DNA from: Marvania coccoides
Lineage: Eukaryota; Chlorophyta; Trebouxiophyceae; Chlorellales; Chlorellaceae
DNA length: 64,000 nucleotides
Direction of reading: 5' to 3'
Assembly: GCA_963854735.1 (NCBI GenBank)
Contig: OY978100.1
Location: forward strand, 1,426,001 to 1,490,000
In this document: piece after piece, positions 53,318 to 64,000 of the stretch
How positions within the stretch are numbered: the stretch's first letter is position 1
Layout: each line of letters opens with the position of its first letter
Notes under the pieces: model-generated
Database searches by the model: none
Told to the model about the DNA's origin: nothing
What the model saw: only the letters and a program-made list of their open reading frames with translations
Program-made: the position numbers and the translations under genes

Positions 53318-54801
53318 TCACTGCAGCGACTGAGCTTCGCTGTCTATCGACTCTGACACCGGCAGCGAGGCGCAGCCCTCGCTGCCACAGAGAGCATCGC
53401 TGGCAGGCAGCGACAGCTCGATACTCCTGGTGTGCGAAGACATGGGCACCCGCGTGATGCCCATTTTGATGAAGTGCGCGCTCAGCTGCTCTGCGCCAGC
53501 TTGGTCCCCTCCGATGGCGTGGGCGGTGATGATCGACCCCGCTGCTGCAGCGTCAGGCCGCATCCCCACCTCCATCATCTGACGGTGCACCGCATCGGCG
53601 GCGCGCCAGTCGCCCATGGAGCTCAGCAGGCGCAGCAGGGAGGCGTAGGCCGTGAGACTGAGCGACCACCCGGCGTCGGATATTTGCCCCAGCAGGAACA
53701 AGGCGTGGTCGCGCTGCGCGCCGAAGCACAGCGAGGCCATCAGCAGGGTAGCGGTCTGTGACGTGGGCTCCACCCCGGCGCACTGCATCCCGAGGAAGGT
53801 GTCCATCGCGCAGCGCCACCTGGACCCGCAGGCAGCGATCACGCTGTTGTACATCTGCACCGGGCCGCACATCCCCTGCTCGTGCATCGTGTCCAGCAGT
53901 GACACCGCGCGCTCCACGGCGCCTGCGCGCTCGCAGGCGCTCAGCAGCGAAGCGTAGGTGATGATGTCTGGGTCAACTCTAGCAGCCAATTGCTCTTCAA
54001 ACATTGCCAGGGCCTTGTCGAGCTGACGGCCCTTCTCGTAAGCTGTAAACGCAAGAATGGGGGGCAAGGGAGGTTATTTAGGCGTCAGATCGGGCTGGTT
54101 CATGTTGAGATTTCCACAATCGCAGAGAGTTGTCCGCCTAAAACTCACCGCTGATCATGGCTGCGTAGGTCACCGTGTTGGGGAGTAGATCTGGGTCTTT
54201 CTCCGCGCGCGTCTTGAGTTCTTGAAAGTAGCGCTCCGCCTGCTCCCACTGGCCCACCCTTGCGAGCGCAGAGATGAGCGCGGAGTAGCTGAAGGTGTTG
54301 GGCGAGATTCCCGCCACCGTCTGCATCGCCTCGAAGATCTCGATGGCCTTTTCGGGCTGGCGGGACTTGCTGGCGAGCTGGAGCAGGCTGGTGAAGGCGT
54401 TATGGCGCGGGGTGAACTGGGCATCTTGTATATGTCGTGCTATGGCGCCGGTGCCGGGCTGGGAGGCCAAAATGAGGGCCTTGAGCTCATCCACCTGGTA
54501 CGCGCACGTTGAAAGCATGTCACATGCTGTGTAGATCGCAAACAGCGCGCCAGGATGGTGCTGAGGCGAAATTTGAACCGCGACTGTGTGTGATGCGTAC
54601 GCATACCTGAGTCGCCTTGCCATCGGCCGGGAGCCCGCCCCTGCCGCCCTTGGCCCACATAGGACTGTAGGCAACCACTTGGGGGTGGTAATAGACGTGC
54701 AGCGGGGCTATATTGTGATAAAACTCGTAGTGCTGCCCTAGAGACCCCTCGAACTCATCCGTGTTGTTGGAGAAGAGGGTAGCCGCGCTGGCCGTCATCA
54801 T
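53318..54801 (-). CDS. pentatricopeptide repeat (PPR) protein
   Basis: Exons 54607..54801, 54149..54494 and 53318..54042; 421 aa. About seven P-type 35-residue repeats run from residue about 85: NAFTSLLQLASKSRQPEKAIEIFEAMQ, NTFSYSALISALARVGQWEQAERYFQELK, NTVTYAAMISAYEKGRQLDKALAMFEEQL, DIITYASLLSACERAGAVERAVSLLDTM, and later degenerate ones, some of them short. There is no obvious N-terminal targeting helix, but the first 80 residues are weakly conserved. PPR proteins bind organellar RNA through two residues per repeat; the target cannot be read reliably here. The C-terminus is Ser/Glu-rich. Confidence 0.9.
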
Positions 54802-55135
54802 GCAACCATGTTGTATGTTGTACGAGTGAAACGTAAAAGTCAGTATAAATCTTATAAGGCAACTCCTGGAGGGCGAGAAGCTGATAAAAAAGAAAAAGTT
54901 CGGAGAAAGAAAGGAGAACGTGCTACCCCCCCAATTTTGCGGCCCAAAAGAACTTAATTTGAACTGTTGACACAGAAGTGGTGGGCATCCAAAGAGGGAC
55001 TAGGACTTAGGCTCACATAAAAAAGACTGAATCTAAGTCGCTCAAGGGTCTGCGTCGGTGCCGAGAGTTGTTGTGGTACAAGCTACAAGTTAAATAGTCA
55101 TATACTTCTCTCTTCGATCGCTCCCATTCTTCCAC
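54802..55135. other. upstream spacer of PPR gene
   Basis: 334 nt of non-coding DNA between the PPR start and the end of the CCDC90-like gene. Nothing recognised. Confidence 0.55.
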
Positions 55136-55994
55136 TCAGTGCATGACCAGCCTGGCCGCACCCAGCGCCGCCGTGAGCAGCGCCAGCATCACTCCCAGCA
55201 CGTACTTGACCGTGTCGTTCTTGGACTGCTCCATCGCCGCCTTCAGGCTGTTCACCTCCTTGTCCACCTTGATCTCCATCTCATTGGACTTGTCCCGCAG
55301 TGCCTGCAGCTCGTCCCGCATCCGCCCCTTCTCCAGGTTGAGATCCAGCCTCTGACTGGCGGTGAGCTTGTCAATCTCGTACCGGATTTCGCTCCGCAGC
55401 TTCTCCAAGTTGGCCTGCAGCCGCTCGGTGTCGCGCGTGGACGTGGCAACCTGCAGCTCCTGGCTCTTGAGCACCTCGGCGCGGAACCCTGCGATGGTGG
55501 CTCTGCTCTCGAGCTCGCTCTTTTCAAGGAACACGCGCGTGACGTAGTGCTCGGCCATGCGGTCGCGGCTGCTGCACAGGATGGAGGTCACGGTCTCGGT
55601 CAACGCCTCGGCCTGCTCCCGATTCATCCCCACCCGCTCAAACTTCCGTGTCTGCACAATAAAATTATAAGGTCGGAGGTACACACAGTTGGAAATGACA
55701 AACAACGATATTAGAGAGAGAAAAGAAACATAGCGGTTTCCGCACCATGTGTAGTGTGTCAATAAGCAGGCCTCTGCCTGCTTGGCTGGGGCAGCCCTGG
55801 GTCGGCGGTGTTGGTGGCGGTGGAAGCGTCGGCGGCGGTGGAGAGCCCGCCAGGGTGGACTCGTAGCGCGCAGACGCTGCGGCTGCGGCTCTGAGGGACA
55901 GGCTTGAGATGTTATGCGAGATGGAGGCGCTGGTGGAGGCTGCCTCGTGGGTGAGAGCTCGTGCCACGGAACTGAGCAGACGCACAGATTTCAT
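55136..55994 (-). CDS. CCDC90/MCUR1-type mitochondrial inner-membrane protein (DUF1640)
   Basis: Exons 55746..55994 and 55136..55651, phase 0; 254 aa. A Ser/Ala/Arg-rich presequence is followed by a Pro-rich segment and the DUF1640 core: FERVGMNREQAEALTETVTSIL, then LRSEIRYEIDKLTASQRLDLNLEKGRMRDEL, the hallmark of the family. It ends with a coiled coil and one C-terminal membrane helix (VKYVLGVMLALLTAALGAARLVM). Members localise to mitochondria; the animal ones (MCUR1, CCDC90B) touch the Ca2+ uniporter and assembly of respiratory complexes. The exact role here is unknown. Confidence 0.93.
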
Positions 55995-56397
55995 TTCTTT
56001 GGTTTGAATGAAACAAGCTGGATGGGTGGTGAATGTGTTGATTATTGGAAATCCAAAAATACCAATGGGATGGCGATCGCAATGCCAGTCCGGTATTCAA
56101 AAAGTCCTCGATCGATTTTAGTTTTAAAATTAGGGAAATAATGGAGCGTGCTGCCGGGGAGAAGAACAGGGTTGCTTTATTAATTTGATTCCGACTCTGA
56201 AATCCCGGTGAAAACGGCGTTATTGAAAGCTGAAATCCGAATTTTTTGCGCGAAATTTTGTGACAATCAGGTTTCGAATTCCAACGGCACAAGGTATTTT
56301 TGCAAGTACTTGATACTGCGAAAGTCATAATGGACCACAGCTGATGTGTTGGGCAAGGGTCCATCGAACGATATCCAAATAGAAATCGAAAGGGCAC
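55995..56397. other. divergent spacer
   Basis: 403 nt between the CCDC90-like gene and the SMP-C2 gene, AT-rich. No element recognised. Confidence 0.5.
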
Positions 56398-59300
56398 ATG
56401 CATCGAGTTTGGAAAGGGCTGTGCGGCACTGCGTGCGTGATTGTCACTTTTTCAATCTCAAACCCCATCCAATGCGGCCTACTGGCGCTGAACATCATCC
56501 TGCTGCGCTCAGGTTCGAAAAATGTTAATATAATAACCCCATTTTTTTGCACCGCCCCCTGCCCTACCATATCAACTCACTGCTGCTCCTTTTGACCTTT
56601 TCATGCAGCCTCGAGGGCGCGGCGGAGGGCGCGATTCACCGCTACGGTGCGCGCCATCAAAGACATGACCCCTGAGGATGTTGAGTATCTGATAGGGCGA
56701 CTCCCGCCATGGGTGAAATCGCCAGACTGGGAGAGGTGCCAAGCGGGACAGGTGCTGCTGGGCCTGCTGTGGCCGGCCCTGAACTCCTCGGTGTGCTCCC
56801 TGTTGAAGCAGGAGCTGGAGGAGCGCGTGCAGGAGAGCGGCGATTTTGGCCACATCGCATTTTCCAGAATCTCGTTCGGGCGCCACCCCCCCGTGGTGGC
56901 GGGCATCAAAGCGGTGCCGCTGCACAGCGAAGACCTCCTCGCCATGGGTGAGGACGAGGGCATCAATTTCAAAGCTTCTCGACAGGCTTTCCCGCCACTT
57001 CTTTTTGTGCAGCCTTGGAAAACACATTTCAGCCTTGAAATTAAGTGGGAAAAAGGGAGATGGTTCACCATTTTTTTCTCTTGAACGCTTGTATTATGCA
57101 GTGCTGGACGTCGACGTGCGGTGGGCGGGCGAGCCAGACATCGTGCTGCAGCTCACCAAGCTGGGCGGCGCATCGCTGGGCCTCAGCGACGTCCACCTCG
57201 CCGGCATTTTGCGCCTCATTTTCACGCCCATCACCGAAGACCCGCCCTTCCTCAGCCGCATGTCCATCTCGCTTCTGCACCCGCCGCACGTCGACTTCAG
57301 CATCCGAGTGCTGGGCGGGCCTGACATCATGGCGCTGCCCGCCATCTCTTCTTGGCTGCACTCCCTGTTGCAGGGCGCCGCCGCCAAAGCCATCGTGTGG
57401 CCCAACGAAGTGGTGGTTTCCTGGGCGCCCAAAGGAGTGGAGGAAGACGCCGCGGCTGTGGAAGCCGCAGCCGCCGCGCTGGCGCCGCCGCCGCTGGGGC
57501 TGCTGGTGGTTCGCGTGATTTCCGCTGACATTGAGCTCCGGCGGTCGACGTTCCTGGGGCGGCTGAAGCTGCCCAGCCCACGGGTGTCGCTGGTGCTGCC
57601 GGAAGGGCCGGCCAGCGGCGGGACCAGCGGCGTGATGCAGGCGGGGCTGACGGCGGTGCAGGAAAAGACGCTGCAGCCTGAGTGGTCGCAGCAGTTTGTG
57701 TTTGCGATTACCCACCCAGCGCAGCACCTGCGGCTGCTGCTGACGCACAAGCGCATGGAGCTGTTGGGTGCAGACATGCCACTGGGCGCCGCCGACCTGC
57801 CCATGGAAGAGATTCTCGCAGAGTACACCGCCGGCCGCTTCCTGGAGGAACTGGGCAGCGAGGTGGCGGCAGCTGGCGCGCCCGCAGCCTCAGCTGCCGC
57901 AGCTCTAGTTGCTTCAGCAGCTGTGGTGTACGGTAATGGGACCTCGAGCGCAGCTTTGTTTGCCGCAACATCAGAGGGATTTGCTTCCGCCAGCAGCAGC
58001 CCCGTGAGGTCAAGGTCAATGAGCCCCACCAGGCATCTTGCCGGCGGCAGCAGTCTTACTTACGCAGAAGCAGGCACAGCGCCATGGACGCCTCTGACCG
58101 CCTCCCCCATGGCCCTGCGGCACCGCGGTTCTTCGCCGTCACAAGCAGCGCTGCCGCTCTCCGACTCCATCAACGGAGACAGTTCTTTCCGCCACCGCCG
58201 CCACTTTTCCAGCAGTGAGGGCCTAGGAGTGCTGCTGGATGGCACAGTGGATCGCAGGTTTGTGGCTCGTGCTGAAGCTATAGAGTCCTCTGCGCCGTGG
58301 ACCCCCCAGGGGCTGTCGTTCGCGGCGCAGCAGCGGCAGCAGGAGCGGCCCACAACGCAGGAGCCTGCTGCAGCAGCCCTGCAGGGGCACGCGTTGCCTG
58401 GGTGGCTCTCTCCTGGCGGGTTTTGGGTGGACGTCCCCGCCTGCACGTCCATGACCATGCCAGGCAAGATTCTTTCTTTCAATATTTGTGATTATTTTTT
58501 TTCGCTTTCGGGGAGATTGTTTTAATGATTAAACCTCATTTCCCCAATTATATTTTAGGCATGGTGGCCAGCGCAGCAGAGCCCAGGGAGGAGCTCAAAC
58601 CTCCGCCGCCGCTGCCGCCCACCAACGAGCAGCGCAGCTGGATGCGGTCGCTGAAGACGCTGTGGATGGGGAGCGGCGGGAGGGAGGAGGAGGAGGAGGA
58701 GGAGGAAGACGACGACAACAGCGATGACGAGGCGGTGAGCCTCGCAGAACAGCAAACCGTGGGCAGAGTGCGGCTGGAGATGCAATGGCTGCCCATCGCA
58801 CCGCCCATTGCGCCAGATCCTTCAATAGGGGGCTCTAGCGACTCGGGAACTGCCGAAATAGAAGCAGCGCCGCCGCTTCCGCCGGCCTCCAACCCCCGTG
58901 GGCGCCCCTCCATAGACACGTCCCTGGCTCAGTCGCTCTCCGCGCGCTCTTTAGCGCCCCAACCGGAGCAAGCGGGCGTGCTGGCGGTGCGAGTAGCCTA
59001 CACCAAAGTCGACTACGGGGAGAGCCCAGACAACCCCATCCTCTCGGTCAGCACCATAACAGCCGCCGCGCCGCCCACGTCCTCCGCTGGCAAGCTCAGC
59101 ACCGGCGCCCCGTCGCCAGTTTCGCAAGGAAAGCGAGTCATCTGCATGGACTCGCAAGCAGGCGGCAGGCCGGGGCTGCTGCACTGGGGGCGCGTGTTTT
59201 ACCTGCCAGTGTGGGACGCAGCGTCCACCCGCGCGCGAGTGGAGCTGGGGGGCGCCGTCAGCTCTTTGAAATTGACGTCCTATGGAGCGACCCTGTACTC

Positions 59301-59526
59301 TTTGGATGCCTGCGACGATTTCGAGGCTGACGTGGCGGTGGAGGCCTGCACCGACGTTTCACTGAAAGAGGTGGTGTCGAAACGGGTGGTGCGAGGTACC
59401 TGGCGGCTGCGGGAGGCGCGGAGCCGAGCAGGGGCCAACGGCAGAAGCGGAGACGCCGATGAAGATGGGCAGCTGGATGTGGGGAGGGTGGCGCTGGTGA
59501 TGGCATGGTACCCACTCACGGAATAA
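56398..59526 (+). CDS. SMP-C2 lipid-transfer protein (E-Syt/SYT-like)
   Basis: Exons 56398..56512, 56609..56947, 57102..58463 and 58559..59526; 927 aa. The N-terminus has a hydrophobic ER-anchor-like helix (ACVIVTFSISNPIQCGLLALNIILL). Then an SMP domain: DMTPEDVEYLIGRLPPWVKSPDWERC...PALNSSV...GIKAVPLHSEDLL...RWAGEPDIVLQLTKL...AGILRLIF. A C2-like domain starts at LLVVRVISADIELRR...LQPEWSQQFVFAI. The rest is Ser/Ala/Pro-rich with an acidic run of nine Glu. SMP proteins tether ER to plasma membrane and move glycerolipids. Exon 3 ends at a GC donor (CCAG|GCAAGA), the only choice that continues in frame. Only one convincing C2 is seen, so it may be diverged. Confidence 0.8.
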
Positions 59527-60024
59527 TTGCGGAATTAGTGGACCACCTGGCAACGTGATGAACACGGAGGCATTGAAGAGAATACAAAAAAAATAATGCT
59601 CACAGTCATTTAGTTAGTTTAATATGGTGGTTTTTACACAGGAAAGGGCGACACACGCTCGGTCGGAGCCTTTCAACAACATAAACAGCCAGCCATTTTT
59701 TGAAAATCTGGGGTCTGCTGGTAACAAACTCCCTTGTTATTTGATTGTTGCTTTATTTGGCGTTTTATACTGCAAATTACTTTAAGCTCGAATAACTTTA
59801 GCTGTGCTGTCTCCTTGACGAACGAGGCTCCCCCCCTTCCTCTATTCTTCGTGTTCAGATTTGAAACATCTCGCTGGTCATTTGTCCGTCAGGTGAAAAT
59901 TCAATGCGTGCGATCCTTGTAGAATGCGGTTTTGCATGTGGCGGGGCCAGCAGATCTTGATTTGCGTGGTTTACCCAATCTAATCTCAGCCCAATCTAAT
60001 CTAATCTTCCTTGTCTTGCCCAGC
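59527..60024. other. spacer
   Basis: 498 nt between two plus-strand genes. Frames open toward the next gene but no coding signal before ATG 60025. Confidence 0.5.
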
Positions 60025-61008
60025 ATGTCGACCAGACCAGACCGGTGGACGTTACTGCTGCTAGTCTTCGCGCTGGCAGCCCAGCACACGTGCAGCGCAG
60101 CCAACCTGACTCTGTGCCAAAAGGCGTACTTTATGCTGCGCCAGTGTGCTTCTGGAGTGGCGTATTCGCCGCACGCAGGCCCCCAGTGCTGCGAGCTGAT
60201 GACGGTGTTCAACAACCGCAAGTGCCTGGATACCGATGAGCGCCTGGCATCCTTTGAAGAGCGGGCCAAACTGAGCTTGAAGGCGCTGGACTCGCCGTGC
60301 TCGCGGCACCTGAAAAAGGCCGCGATCGGGGCCACCAGCGCGGCGCCAGGTGGCAAGGACCTGTCGGCAGCGGCCAAGAAGCTCTCTGTGGCGGTGAGCG
60401 GCGACAACGGCATGATGAAGGACATCGTTTCCATCGCAGCAGCAGTGCTTGCAGCAGACCAGAAGCAGGGCGCCTTCAAAAGGCGCGCTGTGACCGTGGG
60501 GATCGCCACCGTGGAGAGCGGTTCCGCGTCCACAGCCGCCGACATGTTGCCCGCCTTGCTGACCGCAGCAGTCAACGCTGCCGCTGCCGGGGCATCCGAC
60601 GGCGCCATTTCCGCCCCTGGCCTCGTTTCTGTCAGCGTAATCAGCGACTCCAGGGCCGTGTGCGCCTGCCAAGACCTCGTCATGTCGCCTGCGAGCAGCT
60701 CTGTCCCGGGCATTGCAACCTGGCTCAAGCGCAACTACTTCGCGGCCAGGCTGCAGCTGTGCCAGATGACGTGCGAGCACCGGCAGCTGGTACGAGCAGG
60801 TGTCATGCTGCAAATGGCGGTGATGGCGGCGTGGGCGGTGTTCTTGGTGGCGCGGCGGCGAGGGCCCCCCAGGTTTGGGTCCTGCTGCCGCGGCAGGGCG
60901 CCCTCCAGGAGCCCATCCAGAAGTCCTTCGCGGTCCAGGCAGTTCATCATCACCAGCTCCGCTTCTGACCCAGAACTGGGCCGACCGCTGCTCACCGACG
61001 AGAGCTGA
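60025..61008 (+). CDS. secreted Cys-rich type I membrane protein, 8-Cys-like
   Basis: Single exon from ATG 60025; 327 aa (the frame is open upstream but lacks a better start). Signal peptide (WTLLLLVFALAAQHTCSA) and then LCQKAYFMLRQCASGVAYSP...QCCELMTVFNNRKC, spacing C-x9-C-x13-CC-x10-C, followed by a further Cys 24 residues later. After an Ala-rich stretch of about 130 residues comes VCACQD, then LCQMTC. The order CxC...C...C is what would complete an eight-cysteine motif. A membrane helix (VMLQMAVMAAWAVFLVA) and an SPSRSPSR-rich cytosolic tail end the protein. Family not recognised with certainty. Confidence 0.7.
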   Translation: MSTRPDRWTLLLLVFALAAQHTCSAANLTLCQKAYFMLRQCASGVAYSPHAGPQCCELMTVFNNRKCLDTDERLASFEERAKLSLKALDSPCSRHLKKAAIGATSAAPGGKDLSAAAKKLSVAVSGDNGMMKDIVSIAAAVLAADQKQGAFKRRAVTVGIATVESGSASTAADMLPALLTAAVNAAAAGASDGAISAPGLVSVSVISDSRAVCACQDLVMSPASSSVPGIATWLKRNYFAARLQLCQMTCEHRQLVRAGVMLQMAVMAAWAVFLVARRRGPPRFGSCCRGRAPSRSPSRSPSRSRQFIITSSASDPELGRPLLTDES

Positions 61009-61845
61009 GTTTATTTGTTCACGTGCTGATTTTTCCTTATAAACAAGCAAGCAAGCCAAAAAAGCTACAAAACCCTTGATGTGCCACATATTTAAGTTTT
61101 AGAAAGGAATCTGTTTCTTTCTTTCCCAAGGTTTTGACGATATTGACTTTTAATTTTTTTGCTGCGAGAATGCTTGAAAGGGGGTCGCATGGCATCGACC
61201 GCTTCTCTTCTCCCACAGTTTTCCCCCCTCATGTATCATAGCTGCTTGCTTTTTACTTTTACACATCAGATAATATAATAAACTGCGCAGGTTGCAGCGT
61301 GAAAAGGGCGTATTTTTGCAGCCCATTGCCACTGTTTTTTATTATCATTCAAAAGATCGTTCACACAAATTCCATAAAATCATATTTTTGTCTTATTGCA
61401 AATCTTAAAAGCCGATAAAATGCCATCATAGTAACTATACGTTGTAATAAGGAGTCTATTAGACGTATTTGGTAGTGAAGATTGAGCCTTGCCAGTATGT
61501 ACAACTTGAGCAGGAGAAGTAATACACATGAAGCCTGACTGAAGTAACCGGCCAAAATAAAGCAAATGCAACGGTTCATGTTGATGAGCTTATCCTATTC
61601 TTTGTCGAAAACAAAGTCAAAAAATCACCGAGGCGTCAAAGAATTTCGCCAATACGCAAGGATTTCATCAATTATTACGTGGGAAAAAGAAGGAAGCTAG
61701 TGTAGGCAAATGAAAATGAAATAAAATGGAAAACTGAGAGATTTGTATGTACATACAACTGAGCTTTGAGGCATTATTCATGATCATTGGAAGCAAATCC
61801 AACCCGATGATCATTTCTTATATAATTAATTTCTTACTACTATAT
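61009..61845. other. long spacer
   Basis: 837 nt of AT-rich DNA between the Cys-rich gene and the 3' end of the GAF-PAS kinase. Short frames only. Nothing supported. Confidence 0.55.
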
Positions 61846-64000
61846 TTAGGTTGATGCTGCGGCGTAGTCTTCTTGCATGCGCTGCAGCTTTTCGACAATC
61901 ACGCTAAACGTGGGGCGCTGGGTGTGGTCCGCCGCCATGCACTCACCAGCCAGCTCCCGCAGCGCCACCGGGCAGTCTTGAGGCATCTCCAGCAATTTCC
62001 CGCCCAAAACGACTTGGTACACAATGTTGCCGATGGCCGCCCCTGCCCAGGCTCGCTTTCCAGACCACATCTCGTACAGCAGCACACCGAATCCGTACGC
62101 GTCTCCCGCTTTAGTCAGCAGCCCGTCTCGCAGCATCTCAGGCGGCATGTGCGTCACAGTTCCTATCGTTTTCGTCTTCGTTTCCTCCGGCAGTGCTCTT
62201 GACAGTCCGAAATCACACACAAGCGCCACAAAGCCCCTTTCATTTTCCGCCGATGACAGCAGGACGTTGCTGCCAGAGAGGTCGCCGTGCAGAATGTCCA
62301 TATCGTGCAGGTAGCACAGCGCAGAGGCGATGTCTACGGCAGTGGCCAGGATGTTGGGGAGAGAGGGAGGGGACGTGATGAAGGGCTCTTCATGCAGCAG
62401 TCCCCGCTCGATGAAGTCGTACAGGGAGCCCTTGTCGCAGAGGTGCTGAATGATCCACACCTGCTGCAAGCCGTAAAACTGAAAGAGGAGAAAGGTTAAG
62501 GGAATGAATAAATTAAATATGGCGATGAAGAAAAAACCTATCAGTCTCACATGCGTGCATTTTTCCCTTCTTCCTTACTTCGGAGGAGACTATTTTGTAA
62601 TTGAGGGTAGGGACAATGTGAGGGTGAGCAAACCGCCGGCTCAAAAACGCCTCCAGCACGGCTTGCGCCGGCGCTGTAGCGCCGGCGCTGCCGCCTGCAG
62701 GGAGGTCCAGCACCTTGATGGACACTGGCTGGCTCCTCAGCGTCCCCCTGTACACCTTGCCGTAAGAGCCCTGCCCGATGAGCGGCCCCATTTTTAGCCC
62801 CGCGATGCCGCCGTCGCCCTGCAGCTTGCACAGCGCTTTTCCGCCGTCCAGCGACCACCGAGGAGAGAAATGGCAGGCAGCGGCTCCGTCGCCGCCCACG
62901 GTTTTCACCGTCCCTATCCACAGCAAATTCAAAGGACACGCCATGGCTTCGGCAGCCGCTGAGCCCTCGTCCAGGGCGACAAACTGTGGAATGCCGACTG
63001 GCACCGCGTTTCTGAACGATTCTCGGCTGGCGAGCCAGAATTCCATGCGAACAATGCCGTGCTGATGGGGGGGCTCTGCGCTGCAATCACTGCCGCAGCG
63101 GTCGCTGGCAAGGTGCATCATCACCTCCTCTCGGTTGCCGCCCTCCACGCCTGCCCGCAGGCTCGCCAAGTCGAGGGTTGGGTCGGCCGCCCGGCAACAG
63201 TCCCACAGAGAGCTGTTGAGCAGCTCTGCGGGGGCTGTTCCCGGTGCCATCACCTCTGCCCATGCTTCATTGGCATACACCACCGGCCACGAGGGCTGTG
63301 AGACGTCTAGTATCACCACAGGTTCGTAGGCTGCCGGCAAAACGTGAGACCTGCCGCCGCTCCCTTCCGCCTCTTCTCCTATCTCGCTCAGCAGCTGCGT
63401 TTGCACTACTTCGCGCTCCACCTGAAGAAAACAAAACGATTTTTACTTAGTATGCAAATTTTTAAATGCAGTGGGGGGCGAAAAACCAAGGAAAGGGGGG
63501 GTCACCTCCCGCACGACAATCTCAGCCAGGTTGCACTGCAGGTTGTAGGCGGTGGAGGGAAAGTGCCGCGGCTTGAAGTCACACAGACACAGCGTGCCTA
63601 TGCGGTGCCCCGAACTGGTCACCAAGGGGCAGCCGGAGTAAAACCGCAGGCCAGGAGGGCCCATGACAAAGGGGTTGTGCGCGAATCGCGCATCCCTGGT
63701 GCAGTCCTCCACGATGATCACCTCCGCAAAGTCAGGGACAGTAATGTAGGAACAGAAGCTGCCGTGCCGAGTGACGCACCCCCCCAGAGGGCCGTAGTTG
63801 CTCTTGAACCAGCCCTTGTCGATGTCGACTAGAGACACAACGGACACGGGGACGTCAAACAGCTTCGCTGCCAGTTCGGTTATCACGTCAAAGCGCCCCT
63901 CGGGGGCGGTGTAGAGCTGGCCGCAGCCACGCAGCGCGTCCAGCCGCGGGACCTCGCAGTCGAAGCTCAGGGTATCATAGAGGCTGGCGGAGGAGGACTG
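61846..64000 (-). CDS. GAF-PAS-protein kinase, N-terminus beyond right edge
   Basis: Exons seen: 63506..>64000, 62579..63421 and 61846..62478, all phase 0; at least 657 codons. The first part is a GAF domain (TAPEGRFDVITELAAKLFDVPVSVVSLVD...FKSNYGP...GSFCSYI...VEDCTRDARF...RFYSGCPL...GTLCLCD) of the kind paired with TKL kinases in chlorophytes. A PAS-like region follows (VILDVSQPSWPVVYANEAW). The kinase has GQGSYGKVYRG, VSIKVLD, catalytic loop HGDLSGSN (Arg replaced by Gly), CDFGLSR and MPPEM. It is likely a light- or redox-type sensor kinase, but the ligand is not known. The 5' end lies outside the window. Confidence 0.85.

Noticed and set aside
57094..58029. 311-aa minus-strand frame over the SMP-C2 gene
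   Set aside because: Ser/Ala/Pro-rich antisense shadow; the plus strand carries the recognised SMP and C2 sequence.
1..64000. CRISPR arrays, tRNA or rRNA genes, viral insertions
   Set aside because: Both strands were read for spaced direct repeats, cloverleaf cores and viral motifs; none was convincing.

Overview
The window is nuclear DNA of a eukaryote, most likely a green alga (chlorophyte; trebouxiophyte-like by the style of its kinases). Coding exons are GC-rich and introns and intergenic DNA are AT-rich. I could place about 70 introns, almost all 60-160 nt, and every junction given below keeps the reading frame. Photosynthetic or green-lineage hints are a DUF1350 protein, a probable DUF3110 plastid protein, a CBSX3-type CBS protein, a CID-type RRM protein, plastid-style 2-isopropylmalate synthase, a hydroxyproline-rich-type secreted protein, and GAF-PAS-kinase and LRR-kinase proteins of an algal TKL style. 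The species cannot be fixed from this sequence.

Layout. 0-12 kb: VTA1 (ESCRT), a CRAL-TRIO lipid-binding protein, two nearly identical tandem CID-type RRM genes, the Golgi SNARE GOS1, ESCRT-III CHMP1 and a probable DUF3110 protein. 12-24 kb: NELF-B, MOZART1, ABCE1, SART1, a RING-H2 protein and a triose-phosphate/nucleotide-sugar transporter. 24-36 kb: SF3b p14, 2-isopropylmalate synthase, PEX7, DUF1350, an HMG-box protein, an unrecognised two-exon gene, CBSX3 and a Pro-rich secreted protein. 36-42 kb: a TRP-like channel, a TIMMDC1-like Tim17 protein and a coiled-coil protein. 42-52 kb: two paralogous LRR receptor-like kinases flanking a small secreted eight-cysteine (lipid-transfer-like) protein; the second kinase carries a premature in-frame TAG. 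53-64 kb: a PPR protein, a CCDC90/MCUR1-type mitochondrial protein, an SMP-C2 lipid-transfer protein, a second secreted Cys-rich membrane protein, and a GAF-PAS-kinase that runs off the right edge.

The genes are housekeeping and do not form a single pathway, although ESCRT (VTA1, CHMP1), splicing (SART1, SF3b p14) and mitochondrial functions recur. The most unusual parts are: the RRM pair, with near-identical core and diverged 3' flanks (a gene-conversion signature); the LRR-kinase / 8-Cys / LRR-kinase cluster; the 40-nt gap between MOZART1 and NELF-B; and a high share (5 of about 70) of GC-AG introns. No rRNA, tRNA, CRISPR array, viral gene or recognisable transposon was seen.
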